Assembly: GCF_036324505.1 (NCBI RefSeq)
Contig: NC_086362.1
Location: 6,135,043 to 6,199,042, forward strand
Direction of reading: 5' to 3'
DNA length: 64,000 nucleotides
Origin: Eleginops maclovinus
Taxonomy: Eukaryota > Chordata > Actinopteri > Perciformes > Eleginopidae
Part shown: positions 1 through 20,128 of the stretch, piece after piece
Layout of the letters: each line of letters starts with the position of its first letter
Numbering within the stretch: the stretch's first letter is position 1
The notes under the pieces: generated by a model
Seen by the model: only the letters and a program-made list of their open reading frames with translations
The model's database searches: none
Told to the model about the DNA's origin: nothing
Program-made: the position numbers and the translations under genes

Positions 1-154
1 TCCCACCAGGGCATCAACTTCTGGAGCAGAATCAACATATGGGCTTGCAAAGATGAGGTAGACACACATAAGCAATAAAAAGGCCTCTACCTCAGGCCCA
101 TGCAGCTCCACCGTTACACCCTCCGCCCCTGTGGCTCTCCTCTCTGCCTCTCAC

Positions 155-362
155 CTGTGTCTTGTCGGAACTGGTGCATGGAATGCAAATCGATGATGTA
201 GGGCGATAGGCGAGAGTCCACCTGGCCGAGGACAACACTACCACTCCGCGGGTCGCTCCGGATGACTGCCTCGATGTGATGACAGACAGCCGGGCTGTAG
301 GGCCGCCAGCGTCCGTGCTCGTTCAGCCATTCCCATACCACTACGGCGGATGCTAGTAACAT
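155..362 (-). CDS. dtx4: dtx4 first coding exon (Deltex E3 ubiquitin ligase 4), partial
   Basis: The exon encodes the start of a Deltex protein, a RING-type E3 ubiquitin ligase that modulates Notch signalling. It begins MLLASAVVVWEWLNEHGRWR and covers the first half of the first WWE domain (conserved VVWEWLNE, SVVLGQVDSRL, YIIDLHSM and FRQDTG). The MLLASAVVVWEWLNEHG start matches DTX4 as I remember it better than DTX1, which has a longer and different N-terminus. The ATG is at 360-362. The exon ends at 155 with an ACACAG|GTGAGA donor after 69 codons plus one base. The rest of the gene (second WWE, proline-rich part, RING, Deltex C-terminal domain) lies left of the window. Human DTX4 and OSBP are both on 11q12, which fits the osbp gene seen here. 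Confidence 0.88.
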
Positions 363-1427
363 CCTATTCCTGCAAAGGGAGAAAAATAACACTGACAATA
401 CGGAGGCATAAAGCTAGACGCGGGGATGGTGGGCATTTAAAGACACCCTGCTGACGCTCCGCCGTGCATCCCTGCGCACAGCGGCGCTGCATCCATCTTG
501 GACAGTTTGCAACCCAGATGTGTCTATGGATATAAATGTATATTCTTAGCATAACACTACATGCAAACTGTACCTTCCATGTTTGTAGTTTCGGTTATGC
601 AGCAATGGTAGGTCCTTTTATCACACGGCGATTGTACAGAGAGTTTCAGGGCACAAAAAGCCTTGCAGGATGGTTGCATTTTACTCCCTATGCAGATGAG
701 TGACGTCTACTGAAATCATTTCTCCGGCACAATCAAGTTAGGGTGAGAGGAGAAAATGCAACTTGGATGCTTACGGTGGTGCAGCACTCGTGAAGTAGGT
801 TACTGTGGCAGACTGGCTCTGATCGTGCAGTGCAAGGTTGCACATTTGTTTGACCAAATCTGTGCAGTCTGTGAGGGAGGAAGAGATTCTTGAAAGCAAA
901 TAGCTGAAATATTTACCGGGTAAGATCGGCTCCAGTCAATTCGTTCCTTTGGAGAACAGTTTTGATGTTTTATTAAATATGATCCGTCTGTCACCGGGCG
1001 AATGTCTTCAGTCTCAGTAAAATCCCGTATGTCTGGTTACATAATTGCTTTTATAATGTGTCACTACAGTTGTGTTTACTTTGACTCGGGCTTACTCATT
1101 GGTTCATGCCTAGTGTCTCGACAGAGAGGCTCTCACCTACCACTGAACATCATTTTGCCGGTGAAAAATAAGTATTTGGCACTGGCGTGAACCCTCCCAC
1201 ACTCACCTCTCCTTGAAGACCTCAAACATCCAATCAGATTCGTTCAAATGCTCCTCCTGGCCAATCACAAATGTGCCTCCTAGACTTCGTTCACTGTATT
1301 ACAAATATGAACTGCGTGTTGAAATATTGTATTATGAGTTTGTTTTAGTGTTAGCTGATATAAATCTTAGCCTTGCTTTTTGCTACATGTTAAATATTTA
1401 GAAGGAAAGGGTCTTTCATAAAAGGAG
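363..1427. other. Upstream region of dtx4, no gene seen
   Basis: This stretch holds the 5' side of dtx4 and the spacer to the tRNA gene. Short open frames are present on both strands, but none has recognisable protein content or coherent splice signals. The part next to the dtx4 ATG probably contains its 5' UTR and promoter. I see no clear TATA box. Confidence 0.4.
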
Positions 1428-1499
1428 TGGAGATGCCGGGGATTGAACCCGGGACCTCATACATGCGAAGCATGCGCTCTACCACTGAGCTACATCCCC
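1428..1499 (-). tRNA. tRNA-Ala (anticodon CGC)
   Basis: The minus strand starts GGGGATGTAGCTCAGTGGTA and ends with CATCTCC plus discriminator A at 1428, giving 72 nt with no intron. The 7-bp acceptor stem pairs fully with one G-U. The D arm (AGCTCAGTGGTAGAGC), the anticodon loop with CGC in TTCGCAT, and the T arm (GGTTCAATCC) are all canonical, so internal A and B boxes are intact. It decodes GCG alanine codons. It stands alone between dtx4 and ptprcap and looks functional. Confidence 0.95.
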
Positions 1500-2648
1500 A
1501 TTGGTTGATATAGGTACAGCAAGATTTATTATATCTTTCTGTAAGAGATGATGTGTGTTTTTTCTATTAGTGGTGCATATCAACAACACCGTCTATAGAC
1601 TGCTTTTTAAAAAAATCACTAAACAGAGGACTAAGGCGAATATTTGAATGTAGGGCAATGGGTCTGAGTTTATAGTGTAGGTCAATGGGTTTGTGTTTAT
1701 AGTAACCTTCCCCTTGATCTAGTTCTTTTTCAAGTTGTATTCACCGACCTAATGGTATAGTTTTAGCTGTAGCCTACGATCAATGTAGCCTATGATTTAA
1801 CTGATTTACGTTTGATAGACAGCAACAATGTAACTAACATCATGACTCATATAGCAATAGTTTGAGTCTGCAAGTAAGCGTTGTTGTTGATATTCAGCAT
1901 TCTCAATTAATCATTCAAAACTCAATCTAAAATATGTTTTATCACCTGCAAACCTGTGTATGTTGAAGAAGTTGAAGCCATTTTTTATGATTTTTAAAAA
2001 TATATAATAAAACATCATACATTATTTTCTGTGGATATTTCAATCAATTAATCGGCAAATACAGTGTTGCAGGAATGAGTCTTAAACCCAATCATCTTGG
2101 GGTCAATGGGTTTTCTTGGTAAAGGCCAGAGAGACTTTTTGACATTCAGAACATCAGAAACAGCAAAAATGATAGTTATGTTTTTTATTTTCTTGAAAAT
2201 CAGGAAAAAACATTTAAAGCAATACAAAAAAACATAACCAAAAAATACACAGTATGCTATTGGCTGACTCAATAACACGAAGTTTCAGTCTATTTCTACG
2301 TTATAAAAGGTCAACTTTTACAAAAACAACATACAGTATTTATTACAGCTTCATTCACCAATGATCTTGTTATCTGATGCCTCAAAGTTAAGCAGTATTA
2401 AAACCACAACCATATCTACCATTCAGGACATTGTCTTCAGTGTTTTTCAGGGGGAATTTATTGTTTTTTAGCAATCAAACACTTTTGTGGGTGAATTTAG
2501 GGGGATCCCATGTTCCCTGGTAAAAAAAACAGAACATTTATATTGGAAAATAAAATGTACAGAAATGATGTTTATTGAGCTAATTAGGGGACTTATGAGG
2601 GGACATTACCCAAGCCTCCCTTGTATTGTATGTTTTTTAATTCTGTTC
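1500..2648. other. AT-rich intergenic spacer
   Basis: The spacer lies between the tRNA and the 3' end of ptprcap. It is AT-rich and has no supported gene. It probably includes the 3' UTR of ptprcap at its right side. Confidence 0.35.
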
Positions 2649-3263
2649 TCACAGTGCAGTGATATCACTGTTCTTACCCTCACCTCCCTCTTCCTCAGAC
2701 CAGATTGCACTTCCAGAGAACTGCTTTAGATCTACCAACAATCCACCCCCTCCGCTTGCTTTCCCTTTCCCTTCCCCATCATCCCCCTTCTGATCTATCT
2801 CTCCCTTTGCCTCTGCCTGATCCATTAGCCTGGCTTGCTCCTCTGCCTCAGAACCCTCCACGCTTGAGTTATCATCTGAGGAGTCACCTTCATTTTCCTT
2901 TGCCTTACCACGCTGCTCTTCTTCAGTATCCTCCTCTTTCTGGCCATATCCCTCACTGTCACTCTCCTGGCTACCACCCTCCTCCACCTGTCCCTCCTTA
3001 TCTTGGACTTCCTGGCTTTCTTCTCTGTCGTCGTCACTTTGAGGCCACAGTTGGACCCCGAAACGTGTCCCCAGAGCTAACGCTGCTCCTCTCATGCGAT
3101 CCCTGACCCCTCCATCCTTATACACCATGCGCCGCACGGTGTATTCTCCATTGGCATCCCTGTTCAACTTCTTGTACAAGAAGATCAGCAAAACTATTAA
3201 GCCTAATAGGCATAAAACAAGGATCAGCACAGTCGTGTTGGATGACGATGCCGTGTTACTCAT
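2649..3263 (-). CDS. ptprcap: CD45-associated protein (PTPRC-associated phosphoprotein, LPAP)
   Basis: This gene encodes a small single-pass lymphocyte membrane protein that binds the receptor phosphatase CD45. The predicted 204 residues start MSNTASSSNTTV. One transmembrane segment follows at about residues 12-33 (LILVLCLLGLIVLLIFLY), then KKLNRD and a long acidic cytoplasmic tail rich in Glu, Asp and Ser. The C-terminus LLVDLKQFSGSAIW...ITAL matches the conserved end of human PTPRCAP (206 aa), which is the main evidence for identity. The ATG lies two bases after an acceptor (CATTCAG|GC at 3265), so the leader is in an upstream exon; a good donor GG|GTAAGTG at 4757 marks a likely 5' UTR exon ending at 4758. 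Next to coro1b as in human 11q13. No cleavable signal peptide is seen if this ATG is used. Confidence 0.85.
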   Translation of the reverse strand: MSNTASSSNTTVLILVLCLLGLIVLLIFLYKKLNRDANGEYTVRRMVYKDGGVRDRMRGAALALGTRFGVQLWPQSDDDREESQEVQDKEGQVEEGGSQESDSEGYGQKEEDTEEEQRGKAKENEGDSSDDNSSVEGSEAEEQARLMDQAEAKGEIDQKGDDGEGKGKASGGGGLLVDLKQFSGSAIWSEEEGGEGKNSDITAL

Positions 3264-3265
3264 GC

Positions 3266-6200
3266 CTGAATGGAACAGAGAGAGGGGAATGGTCACACAG
3301 TGGGATTCATTCATTTCTATGAATCTTTCAAGGCAGTGTCTTCTAGTCTTTTGGATTAGAAGATATGGTGGACATTAAAACATTAAAAAACTGATTCATT
3401 GCCTCTAATGTCACTCTCTTGTAGCTGAAGTATCAAGTTAGCCTAGCTTACATATGTACTCGAAACTGATAGCAACAACTTGCTTTGCATTGTGCACAGA
3501 CTTGAAAGAATTATTGCCAATAAAAAAACTAAAATTGTTGTTTTTACATTTCAGTTTTTGAGCAGCTAACTGTCTTTAGTTTCATACTTCTACAGGCGAA
3601 CTGGCTGTAGCTTTATATTTAGTTGAAGTTTCTCATCTAGAAATAAATCAAAGGGTATATCCCAAAAGGTCAAATACATCTTTTAGTACATTTGATTTGT
3701 AAGTGGTTTTAAAAAAAATCTTTGTTTCAACTAGATGTGATTGGTTATTAAAAAAAGTGTGAGGGAGAATAGGTGTTGCCAGCAAATGCACATTTCAGGC
3801 AACAATATGTAAGTTATCAAACTTTAGTCCGACAAAACCTAGGAAGAAAATATTTTGAAATATACTGTACCTCCTTATAATTTTCTTTCTTGAGTAGAAA
3901 AATCTCTCTGGCTTGGGGTCAAAGTTGCAGGCAGAATTTTGCAGTCAAACTCCTTGTGTGTCAAAGCAGTTGTTAATTGTTCAATAAAAGGAGATCCATT
4001 TGTAAAATAATTTTCAGCGTCTAGAAAAAAGAAAAAGTAGAACCTTAGAACAACTTAACATAGAAGATTCTCCATCCAGTTCAGTTTAACCCATTAAGAA
4101 ATAAGCGGATTACCAAGAATTGCCAAAAGGTTTGCTTAAAAGAATTAACTTCAAGGTGGTATTATATTTCGGAAGCTGTTCAATTTTAACAAAAAAATAT
4201 TTTTCAGTACCGACATCAAATCTCTAAACAATTATAAAAAACATAGGTACAATCACATGCGGGCTGAAAAGTCATCAAAGGTTTAGAATTGCAATACGAA
4301 CGCACCCTGGAGATGTGACAGGAAGTATTATCTTTATGTTGTTCGACTGTGTATGACAAGATACTGGGTTGTCTAGGCTGACAGGAAGCTGGTAGACCAC
4401 TCGCAGTGTTGCTGGTTTCCTGTCAAAAATTATTGAGCGGCATCAGTCAGTCTGCCATGGAAGAAACAAATTGTTGCAACATCCCTTTTCAATCAAAAAT
4501 AATAAATATACTGATGTAAAGTAAGTACAATTAATATAAAAGCTCCAATGAATGAGGATATTGAGATTGGTGGTAAATGAATGCTTTCAACACTGGTATT
4601 AAACAAGCATTTAAAGTAAATAAATAAAATAAGATATAAGTGAATGTAAAGCTACAATTCAACATGCCGAAGCAAACAAAACACGAGGCATTTCTATAAA
4701 AAAGGAAATCTTTTTCAAAATCTGAAAAGGGAAGGAAATAAACCATATCACACTTACCCAGGTTGTGAGCAGAAAATTAAGTTTGTGCAGTCAGTACAAT
4801 GGTAAGAGACTGTCTGTAACATAATACACTTTTGAACTGTGTGACAGCATGTGTGTAAGTAGGCGTGTGGAGGTGAGAGCAAAAGAGAGAGGGGGGGTGA
4901 TGCATGACATGTGGTGGAGAAAGCTTGCTGCAGCCCTTTGAGTAGGTGGAGGCTGAAGGGGATGTGCACACAGATTATAGAGAAAATCAAGCAGGGTGTG
5001 GTGGAGAGCACAGATAAGAACATGTTGAAAAGAGGAAGACAAAGACATTTGAATGTTTCCCCTTTAAAGTAGCTATTTTCAGTTCGCAGCACAGGTGCAG
5101 GTTACATTATAGTGAGTGTAGTTTAAGAACACTAAAGTCATTACTTTCTACACCATCAGGAAATGTACATGATACAGCATAGTTATTTCCTGTGACACAT
5201 TGTTATCTGGAGAATCATTTGTTAGCTTAATAATAACACTTCAACTCCCCAAAGCACAGATAAGGTCGAGATATCTGAAAATAAAAAATGATGTTGAACT
5301 TTTCCCCTTTTGACATTACACTCAAAAAGGGTCTTAAATTGTTACACGAGTCCAACACAATCATATAAACTAAAGCATGAACCTAAAAATTATTTCATTT
5401 TTCAATGTAAAAATATGAAGGTTGTTATAATACACTTCCAGTTTTAAACGTTTCAAAGTACTGTGCACAATTTAGAAATGTGAAAGAAGCCACATCCTGT
5501 TTTCAGCCCCTACACAAGACGCCATACAGTCATTTCACTGTATCACCAATTGTGGCATAAGATAACATCTACATTTACAGATAAATCATAACTAGTGTGC
5601 ACTTGTTATAAACTATTTTGCAATTTTAAGGCCAAATCAGATGCTAGTTATTATCTTTATTTGATTTTAAATGCATAAGAAACCCATATACTGTATTGCT
5701 GCAACTCTGTGACACACTTCAAACAGGTTTTAGACTTGACTAAGTTCTCTTATGATGATTGTTCTCTTGCATTACTTCGAAAATCAGAACTGCAGTGCCA
5801 CCATAGTTCATGAAACCACCATCAACCACTGTATACACAATAGTGGCTTGGTGCTTGACAGATCACTTTGCATGACCTGAGGTTGTTCCATACTGCCAGT
5901 CATTTCATAAGAGAGGCACAAAATACACATTTGAACCTGAATATTAGCATGTGACATTCCACTTGTTGACACTGATTGAGTTTATAACACATAATAGGGA
6001 TACTTTTAAAAGTATGAGAAATAAGGCAATATAAAATGTGTGAAATCTTCATGCAGCAATGTGTTTTGGGCATGTACATGTGTTGTGTTTAGAGAAGGCA
6101 GAAATTTCTTGTGCATTTTCGTCGACACGCTCAAAACATATCTTCACTTAGAAATGATTGAAAATACCCAAAATCAGAACATTTCTTGTTGCAAATAAAA

Positions 6201-7491
6201 CACCACTCCATTAGTACAAAGGAAGAATGAATGTTTATTGAATTTTCACAATGTAGTCTCATTAATCTGCTACTGGTTTTACAGTCAGTGTTAAGAGGTC
6301 AGTGCATAAAGAAATATAAATCCCTTTATAACAAAGGGATAAGCTTGACTTGGAATGTACCATTGCTACACCTAACCGACTCGTGGAGAAGTAAAAAGGA
6401 AGCCTCTAAATGTAATGGCAAAAAAATCACAAAACTAAATTTAAAAAAAATGTAAAAAGATCATTCCATCTTTTAAGACCTATATAAATGCAATATCAAA
6501 CTTTAAAAAAAAATGTCACTTCCTCTTTTTTGTAGCTGCGCCACCAAATAGTAAGTGTTTTAGTAAGATTGCACGTAACTAGTGTTAGGTCGTGTCCATA
6601 CAACAATTCTCATTTTAGCAACACCAGAGAGTTCTTTAGGGGGCAGAAGATGGTGCAGCTCAAAGAAAAAGGGGAGTATTTCTGCGTTTCTATCTTAATG
6701 ATAATCTGCACAAACATCTTGCCTTGGGATATCACACACAACTCTTCAATACTGCAGCTCTCTCCGGATAACATGAGGTACAAAAATCACAAGTGTTACC
6801 TTATCATCGACTGCAAAGACTACACAGGATTACAATACACATAAATATTCAACTACGCTCTCACCAGCTATCAGTCACATAATTCTCACTGTCATGATTT
6901 GTGTACCAAGAGATTTTCCTACATACACACGGCACAAGTCACTCGAACTAACAATTGGGGGGTTTTGAAGTGAGATCACAGTTTAGCAGCTTTAACTACC
7001 TGATTAAATAGCCCTAATGGTAACGTGTGAGTGTTTTAAGAGAAAAATCATATTAGAGGTACTTAATCGCTTTGCTATAGAATGTCAGCCTTCATTAACT
7101 TTTATTTAGTGCTTCTTTTCTCTATTTTATGCGTTATTTGGAGGCAATAGTGCCATTGTTACGCCTTCAAAGCCCTTCAAAATTAGTGTTAGGGTTTTGC
7201 AAAGCTCAAAGCTGCACTGTAAATACCACCAAAAGCTGCTACAATACTCCTTCATATGAAAAACAAAACATATCACTCTATGCAGATGACACCCCGTTTT
7301 CATCCACAGTCTGGAAAACAATTGTTGTCTGGTTTTCTTGGTTGTAAAGCCACCGTGATTCATAGTTACGTCGCTACTCGACACTACACTCTCTCCTCTC
7401 CCACAGCTTAGGTTACTGTTGATTATAGTAAGGCTATGGTCTATGGATCTAGTTAAGAGTGCCCATCGAATGTAGTGGTGCCCCGCCTTGC
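3266..7491. other. Spacer between coro1b and ptprcap, with likely coro1b 3' UTR and ptprcap 5' exon
   Basis: No further coding gene is supported. A candidate 5' UTR exon of ptprcap (minus) ends at 4758. A minus-strand AATAAA at about 6234-6239 is a plausible poly(A) signal for coro1b, which would give that gene a 3' UTR of about 1.2 kb. The remainder is AT-rich without coding features. Confidence 0.35.
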
Positions 7492-15590
<8,099 letters not shown>

Positions 15591-15596
15591 AAAAAA

Positions 15597-16290
15597 GGAC
15601 CTGCAAAACCAACAGAATATATAATGACTAAATACTGAGATTTTTTTCCTGTGTTTTGTCCTCACTTAATTTTTGAGGAAAACCAGAATGTGTTGGTCTG
15701 ATTTATTCCATCTGACACACACTCTTGCTTATGTTTGTTTTGGAAGAAAAAGTGGTGTTAAGCCAGTTTCAGTTATTTTAAATGTTGGAGACCATAAGGG
15801 CTCTGTGTGTTTGCTAAATGTAACATACCTTTTAGTGCTTCCCACAGCTACGTGTGCCACAATCTTTTTTGTTACCCTGTTTAAGTGTGTTTTTTAGACG
15901 GCTGATAGCTGGCCTTCCTCTTGTCGTTATCCCCCAGTGCCTGCCAGAAAGTGATTATTACTCTACTCCACTTATGCTACACATACTGTTGCTAACATAA
16001 CCCAGATTGTGTTTACAAACATGTAAATGCACAGTAAAAGGTAAATTTGTCCTAACATCGACTGTACTGGACTGTTGTGATGATTGGTCAACGGACTGAA
16101 AAACTCACTTTCGTACGTTTGTATGTTGGAAAGAAGTGATTTGCAGAGTCGCCCGGCATACAAAGACGCTGATTGGTCCATTCTTGAATGCCAGCAGGCC
16201 AATTCGTGGTAGCGATAACAGCGCTGATTGGCCATAGCTCTCAATTCTTGGTAGAATCTTGGTAGCAGACGGAAACGTGATTTGCTGGCT
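15597..16290 (-). repeat. Degenerate second copy of the 18.2-19.6 kb element
   Basis: The start (ACCTGCAAAACCAACAGAAT at 15600) parallels 18202-18222. The run GATTTATTCCATCTGACACA and the splice donor context AACATACCTTTTAGTGCT recur in the same order. The fragment at 15837-15880 is a decayed piece of the exon that ends at 18491. The right part (16170-16290, GCTGATTGGCCATAGCTCTC, ATTCTTGGTAGAATCTTGG) parallels 19499-19580. It therefore looks like a shortened duplicate of the block holding the pseudogene below, without the downstream exons. Confidence 0.6.
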
Positions 16291-16759
16291 GGAGGACATA
16301 GAGCGTTAGTCTATGTTCGGTAAACAAGAGGTCACCGAAATACGCCCGCGAGCGCGGTATCGAATCCCGCTCGCTCCCTTGTATGGCAGCTAAAAACTCA
16401 TTACCTGAATCTGATCAGCTGTCTTGTCTCCACTCCCATTACTCCATGTATTCATGTAAAGGTTCATTAGTTACTTTTACCATACTGCTGGGTAGGTTGT
16501 GAATAAAATAAAGGGATCAATAAAGTTCTTAACTATAAATTCGTAATTCATTCTTTGTTTATATTATTATACTTTGTAACAGAATCAAAATCTTCAAAGT
16601 AACTCATGGTATCAAATCAATGAAGTGAATTAAGAGTTTAACAGTAATATTTGCCTCCGAAATGTAGTGAAGTTGAAGTATTAGTTCAGTAAGGAGCATG
16701 CAAGTACATAATCGTACAGTACATCAATAGATGTACTTAATATAGAATAGTACTTATTA

Positions 16760-17110
16760 TCAGAATCAGAAGTACCTTATTTATCCCAAACTGGGAAATG
16801 TTGGCGTAATAATGAAAGTGAAATATTATGATGAAAAAACAAAACAGAAACATCCAAACTTGTTTTTATATTTAAAACAACAATAATAATTACAACAACA
16901 ACCACAACAATTATTAAAATATTACATTAACGTCTCAAATTACAAACGGTGCAATAAACAGTGCAAAATATAACAAAACGAAAAAGTAGTAAAATTAAAT
17001 AACAAATATTATAAAGAAGTTAAAACACAGAAACATCCAAAAAAGTCACAACAACATTCATAATAACAACAGTGTACCATAAATAACATAACACATAACT
17101 AACTAAATAG
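16760..17110. repeat. Dispersed AT-rich repeat fragment
   Basis: This contains a stretch typical of fish interspersed repeats (CTTATTTATCCC followed by GGGAAAT), which also occurs at 56740-56762. It then runs into AACAACAAC- and AATAA-rich sequence like that at 15480-15590. No open frame is present. Confidence 0.4.
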
Positions 17111-17190
17111 TGCAATAAATTGTAAATAAATAAAGTGTAAAATAAATAAGAAAATGAACCACCCTCCCCCTACTCACAAAATGTAATCAT

Positions 17191-18594
17191 TTAAGGGGCA
17201 TCTGTTCGTTTGTTTTTCCCATACCCTCTTTGCTCCAGCATAGCCCTCCATTCCTCATAGGACTGGCTCTCTGATGCTTCACAGTACCAATTGCCAAAGA
17301 ACTGTAAATGGGCAGGTGGCTTCCTCCCTTCCTGGCACTTTTTACAAATGATTCTGTCTGTCTTTTTTACATACTTTCTTTTGCCCTTTCCAGATTGCTC
17401 CCTTTCTTCTTTTCTTTTCCTGTACTGCTGTGTTGAGTACGGTATGTTCGCTTGACCTGATGTTAGCGCCTGAGTAGCTGCTGGAGACAATGGCATGTTG
17501 AGAAGCACCATTGGTGAGCTTCCAGGCGCAACCTGTGAGGGTCCAGGCATAGATGGTACCATATAGGGAATTGAGAATGGTGGTGCTGGTGCAAGGAAGG
17601 GACGTCCATAGTATTGAAGTGGAGGTGGTGGTGGTAGGACCTGCGAGATGGCCAATGGTCTCAATCCCTTCTTGAGCTTTGCCTCACCAGCAGTGTATGG
17701 TGGCACAACAAAGATGTGAGGCTGAGCCAAACTGCCGGGATACAGAGATGGCCCTTTCTGCATGGCCACAGGAAGCTTCTCAGGTCCTGCCATTTGTGCG
17801 TCAGGAGCTAGGATACCCTGCTTCAGGATCTGAGGTTCCTGAGACCTGCAACGCCTGCTGAACCTTGGAAAACATGAAACAATCAATATTAATAAACAAC
17901 TTGGCTAAGTATTACAGTGTCAGTACACATGTATCGCAGTATGCTTGTTCACTCACCCTTGTGTGACAGTTGCAGCATTGACTTCTGGGAGCTGGATGGT
18001 GGTCTCACTCATCAACTTGGCGTTGGTGATCCTACACTCTCGGATGTGCTTATAAGCACGTGTCACCATTTTGAATCTTGAGACCCCCACTCTGTCTCAG
18101 CGCACACTATTTGGGTAGAGCTGACAGAGCTTTGTGAAGATGGCCTCCACCACTCGGTTGCAGTCTGGCCACTGTGCGGGACTGTGAGCCCCAATGAAGC
18201 ACCTGCAAATCCAACAGAATACTTTTACTAAAGATTGATATTTGTTTTTACTTTTCTGTGGCTTGATAAAGTTACGAGGGTAACCGAGAAAGTGTTGGTT
18301 TGATTTATTCCATCTGACACACAGCCTTGCTTATTGTACGCCTCCTACGTAATTGTTTGTTTTGGACTCAAGGAAGTTCAAGTTAATAAGGATCCTTTCA
18401 TAAACGTGGCTGCACTAATTAAGGTGGAGTTAGTTTTTGAGCCAGTTTCAGTCTTTTTAAATGTCTCTGTGTTTACGTAATGTAACATACCTTTTAGTGC
18501 TCTCCACACCTGGTGACACAATTTGAAGTAACCCATCAGGTGTCCTCTGTTGGATGGATCTCCATGTTGCTGGGTTGTGGCTCTTCTGGCCTTA
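17191..18594 (-). pseudogene. Fragment of a multi-copy uncharacterised fish gene with an in-frame stop
   Basis: Three exon-like blocks join on the minus strand: about 18594 to 18491, 18202 to 17957, and 17863 to 17191. The frame reads IQQRTPDGLLQIVSPGVEST, then CFIGAHSPAQWPDCNRVVEA, then a Pro-rich segment and a basic C-terminus with a short zinc-ribbon-like CxxC...C pattern (IICKKCQEGRKPPAHLQFFG, WYCEAS). The splice signals are good (AAAAG|GTATG, TGCAG|G, AAGG|GTGAGT, CCAAG|GTTC). A TGA at 18097-18099 interrupts the middle exon where CGA (Arg) is expected, a typical CpG decay. I know no function. The protein resembles a family repeated many times in fish genomes and may be transposon-derived. 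No 5' start exon was found, so the copy is truncated as well as interrupted. Confidence 0.6.
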
Positions 18595-18675
18595 TCCTTC
18601 ACTTCCTCTGGGGAAAGAGGTCGCATCCAAGGTCTGCCTTTGTTCTTTCCTTGACCATCGTAGCTTCCAATGTGT

Positions 18676-20040
18676 CTGTAAGGTTCAGACTGTCGTCAGC
18701 CCGTTTTCTAAAGCATGGTTCCCTCTAGAAATGAGGAAATACAAATATAAAAATAAAAAAACCCAGAGAAATAGATCATTTATAGTAAATATTTATTAAA
18801 CAAGCTGTAAAAGAAGAGATAGTACAAAACATTACTGAAGGCAACTGTGTATATTATCCTACTACAAGGGCTCTCCAGAAATAATAATGTATAATGACAT
18901 ATATTTTTGAACAGGCTAAAAATCTTATGTAGTATAAAACATTGATACACAGAGGAATACAACATGAAAAAGATACAAAATGTGATTAAAACACAGCAGT
19001 AATCTAGCTGCCAGTACACAACAGAGAGCTGTCACCATACAGTATGTATAGTATGCTAATGGAGGCAATGATGAAAACTGCATTGTAACTTCCCCCTCTC
19101 CCCGGGTCATGATTCACAAGTGAGGTTTAGTATTTAAATGAATGGGAAAATAAAAACGGGTGTCCGGTTATAATCAAGGGCAAGACTTTGCTCTTGGCTG
19201 TTGGTTTTATTTGTTTCTCTTGCTGTTAAAGCTCGCTTAAAGACTAAATGAACTTTTAACACACGTCAGACGGAGAAAAGAAAACACCGGAGACGGTGGA
19301 AGATTAACGGTAATGTCCCTGAGCAACATGTTCTTTACATGAAATATATCTGTATATAAGACAGTTTATAAGCGTTGACAATGTGTTTAGAATATGTACT
19401 TACTTTCGCATTGTTGGGAAAAAGTGATTCTCTCACTAACCGGCATCTTCGGACTATACTGAGACGCCAATTGATAAATTCTTGGTTGAATCTTGGTTAC
19501 GATACGAGCGCTGATTGGCCAGAGCTCTCAATTCTTGGTTGAATCCAAGACGAAAACGTGATTGGCTGGCTGGTGGAGAATATTTCCAAGGCACGACTTT
19601 ATGATTATTAGGACAAATAAAAAGCTAAAATCTTGCCTAGGGCAGCAAATTGGTCAAAGCCTACCCTGACCCTAGCTCTCAATTCTTGCTAGAATCTTGG
19701 TAGCAGAAGGAAACGTGATTGACTGTCAGATGTCAGTGAGTACGCCAGGGTGTAGGGGCAGGGGGCGGCTTGGAATCGGGCCTTAAACTTCAGAACCTGT
19801 TGTGCACGGTCTTTTAGTGCCCCAAATTTCACACGGCGGAAGCTGTTGGGTATGGTCTTTTAGCGCCCCCTAGTGGTCAACATTTCACAATGCAGGTTCC
19901 AAAAGTAATTTTACTATTATATATTGTGAATCCAAGGTGAGATGTGGTAAAATGTCATTGGTGTTAATATAAAAATACTAAAATAAAATACTATCATGGT
20001 CTCAATTCAAATAGTACAGGCCAGACAACATGCAACAGGT
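18676..20040. repeat. Repeat-rich spacer with recurrent CTCTCAATTCTTGG motifs
   Basis: The motif (AG)CTCTCAATTCTTGG with nearby GCTGATTGG and AACGTGATTG occurs at 19499-19570, again at 19673-19723, and in the copy at 16200-16290. These look like duplicated ends of one dispersed element. No gene is seen. Confidence 0.45.
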
Positions 20041-20128
20041 GGCTCCGTGGCGCAATGGATAGCGCATTGGACTTCTAGGTTTACATGTAGTAATTCAAAG
20101 GTTGTGGGTTCGAGTCCCACCGGAGTCG
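20041..20128 (+). tRNA. tRNA-Arg (anticodon TCT) with a 15-nt intron
   Basis: The gene begins GGCTCCGTGGCGCAATGGAT and ends CGGAGTC plus discriminator G. The anticodon TCT is at 20074-20076. An intron (20078-20092) sits one base 3' of the anticodon, the canonical nuclear tRNA intron position. Removing it gives a 73-nt cloverleaf with a TTGGA/TTCAA anticodon stem. The T arm GGGTTCGAGTCCC is perfect. It decodes AGA codons. Introns are known in vertebrate tRNA-Arg(TCT) genes. Confidence 0.95.

Noticed and set aside
1002..1401. Two short plus-strand open frames upstream of the tRNA
   Set aside because: Both are about 62 codons with no recognisable content, no splice logic and no conservation evidence.
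4754..5092. Minus-strand 112-residue frame with hydrophobic stretches upstream of ptprcap
   Set aside because: It ends at the candidate ptprcap 5' UTR donor, but joining it to the next exon gives an immediate stop, so it is not a coding leader of ptprcap.
16330..16385. tRNA-like sequence (ATCGAATCCCGCTCG)
   Set aside because: It has a T-loop-like string but no D arm, anticodon arm or acceptor stem. At most it is a decayed tRNA-derived fragment.
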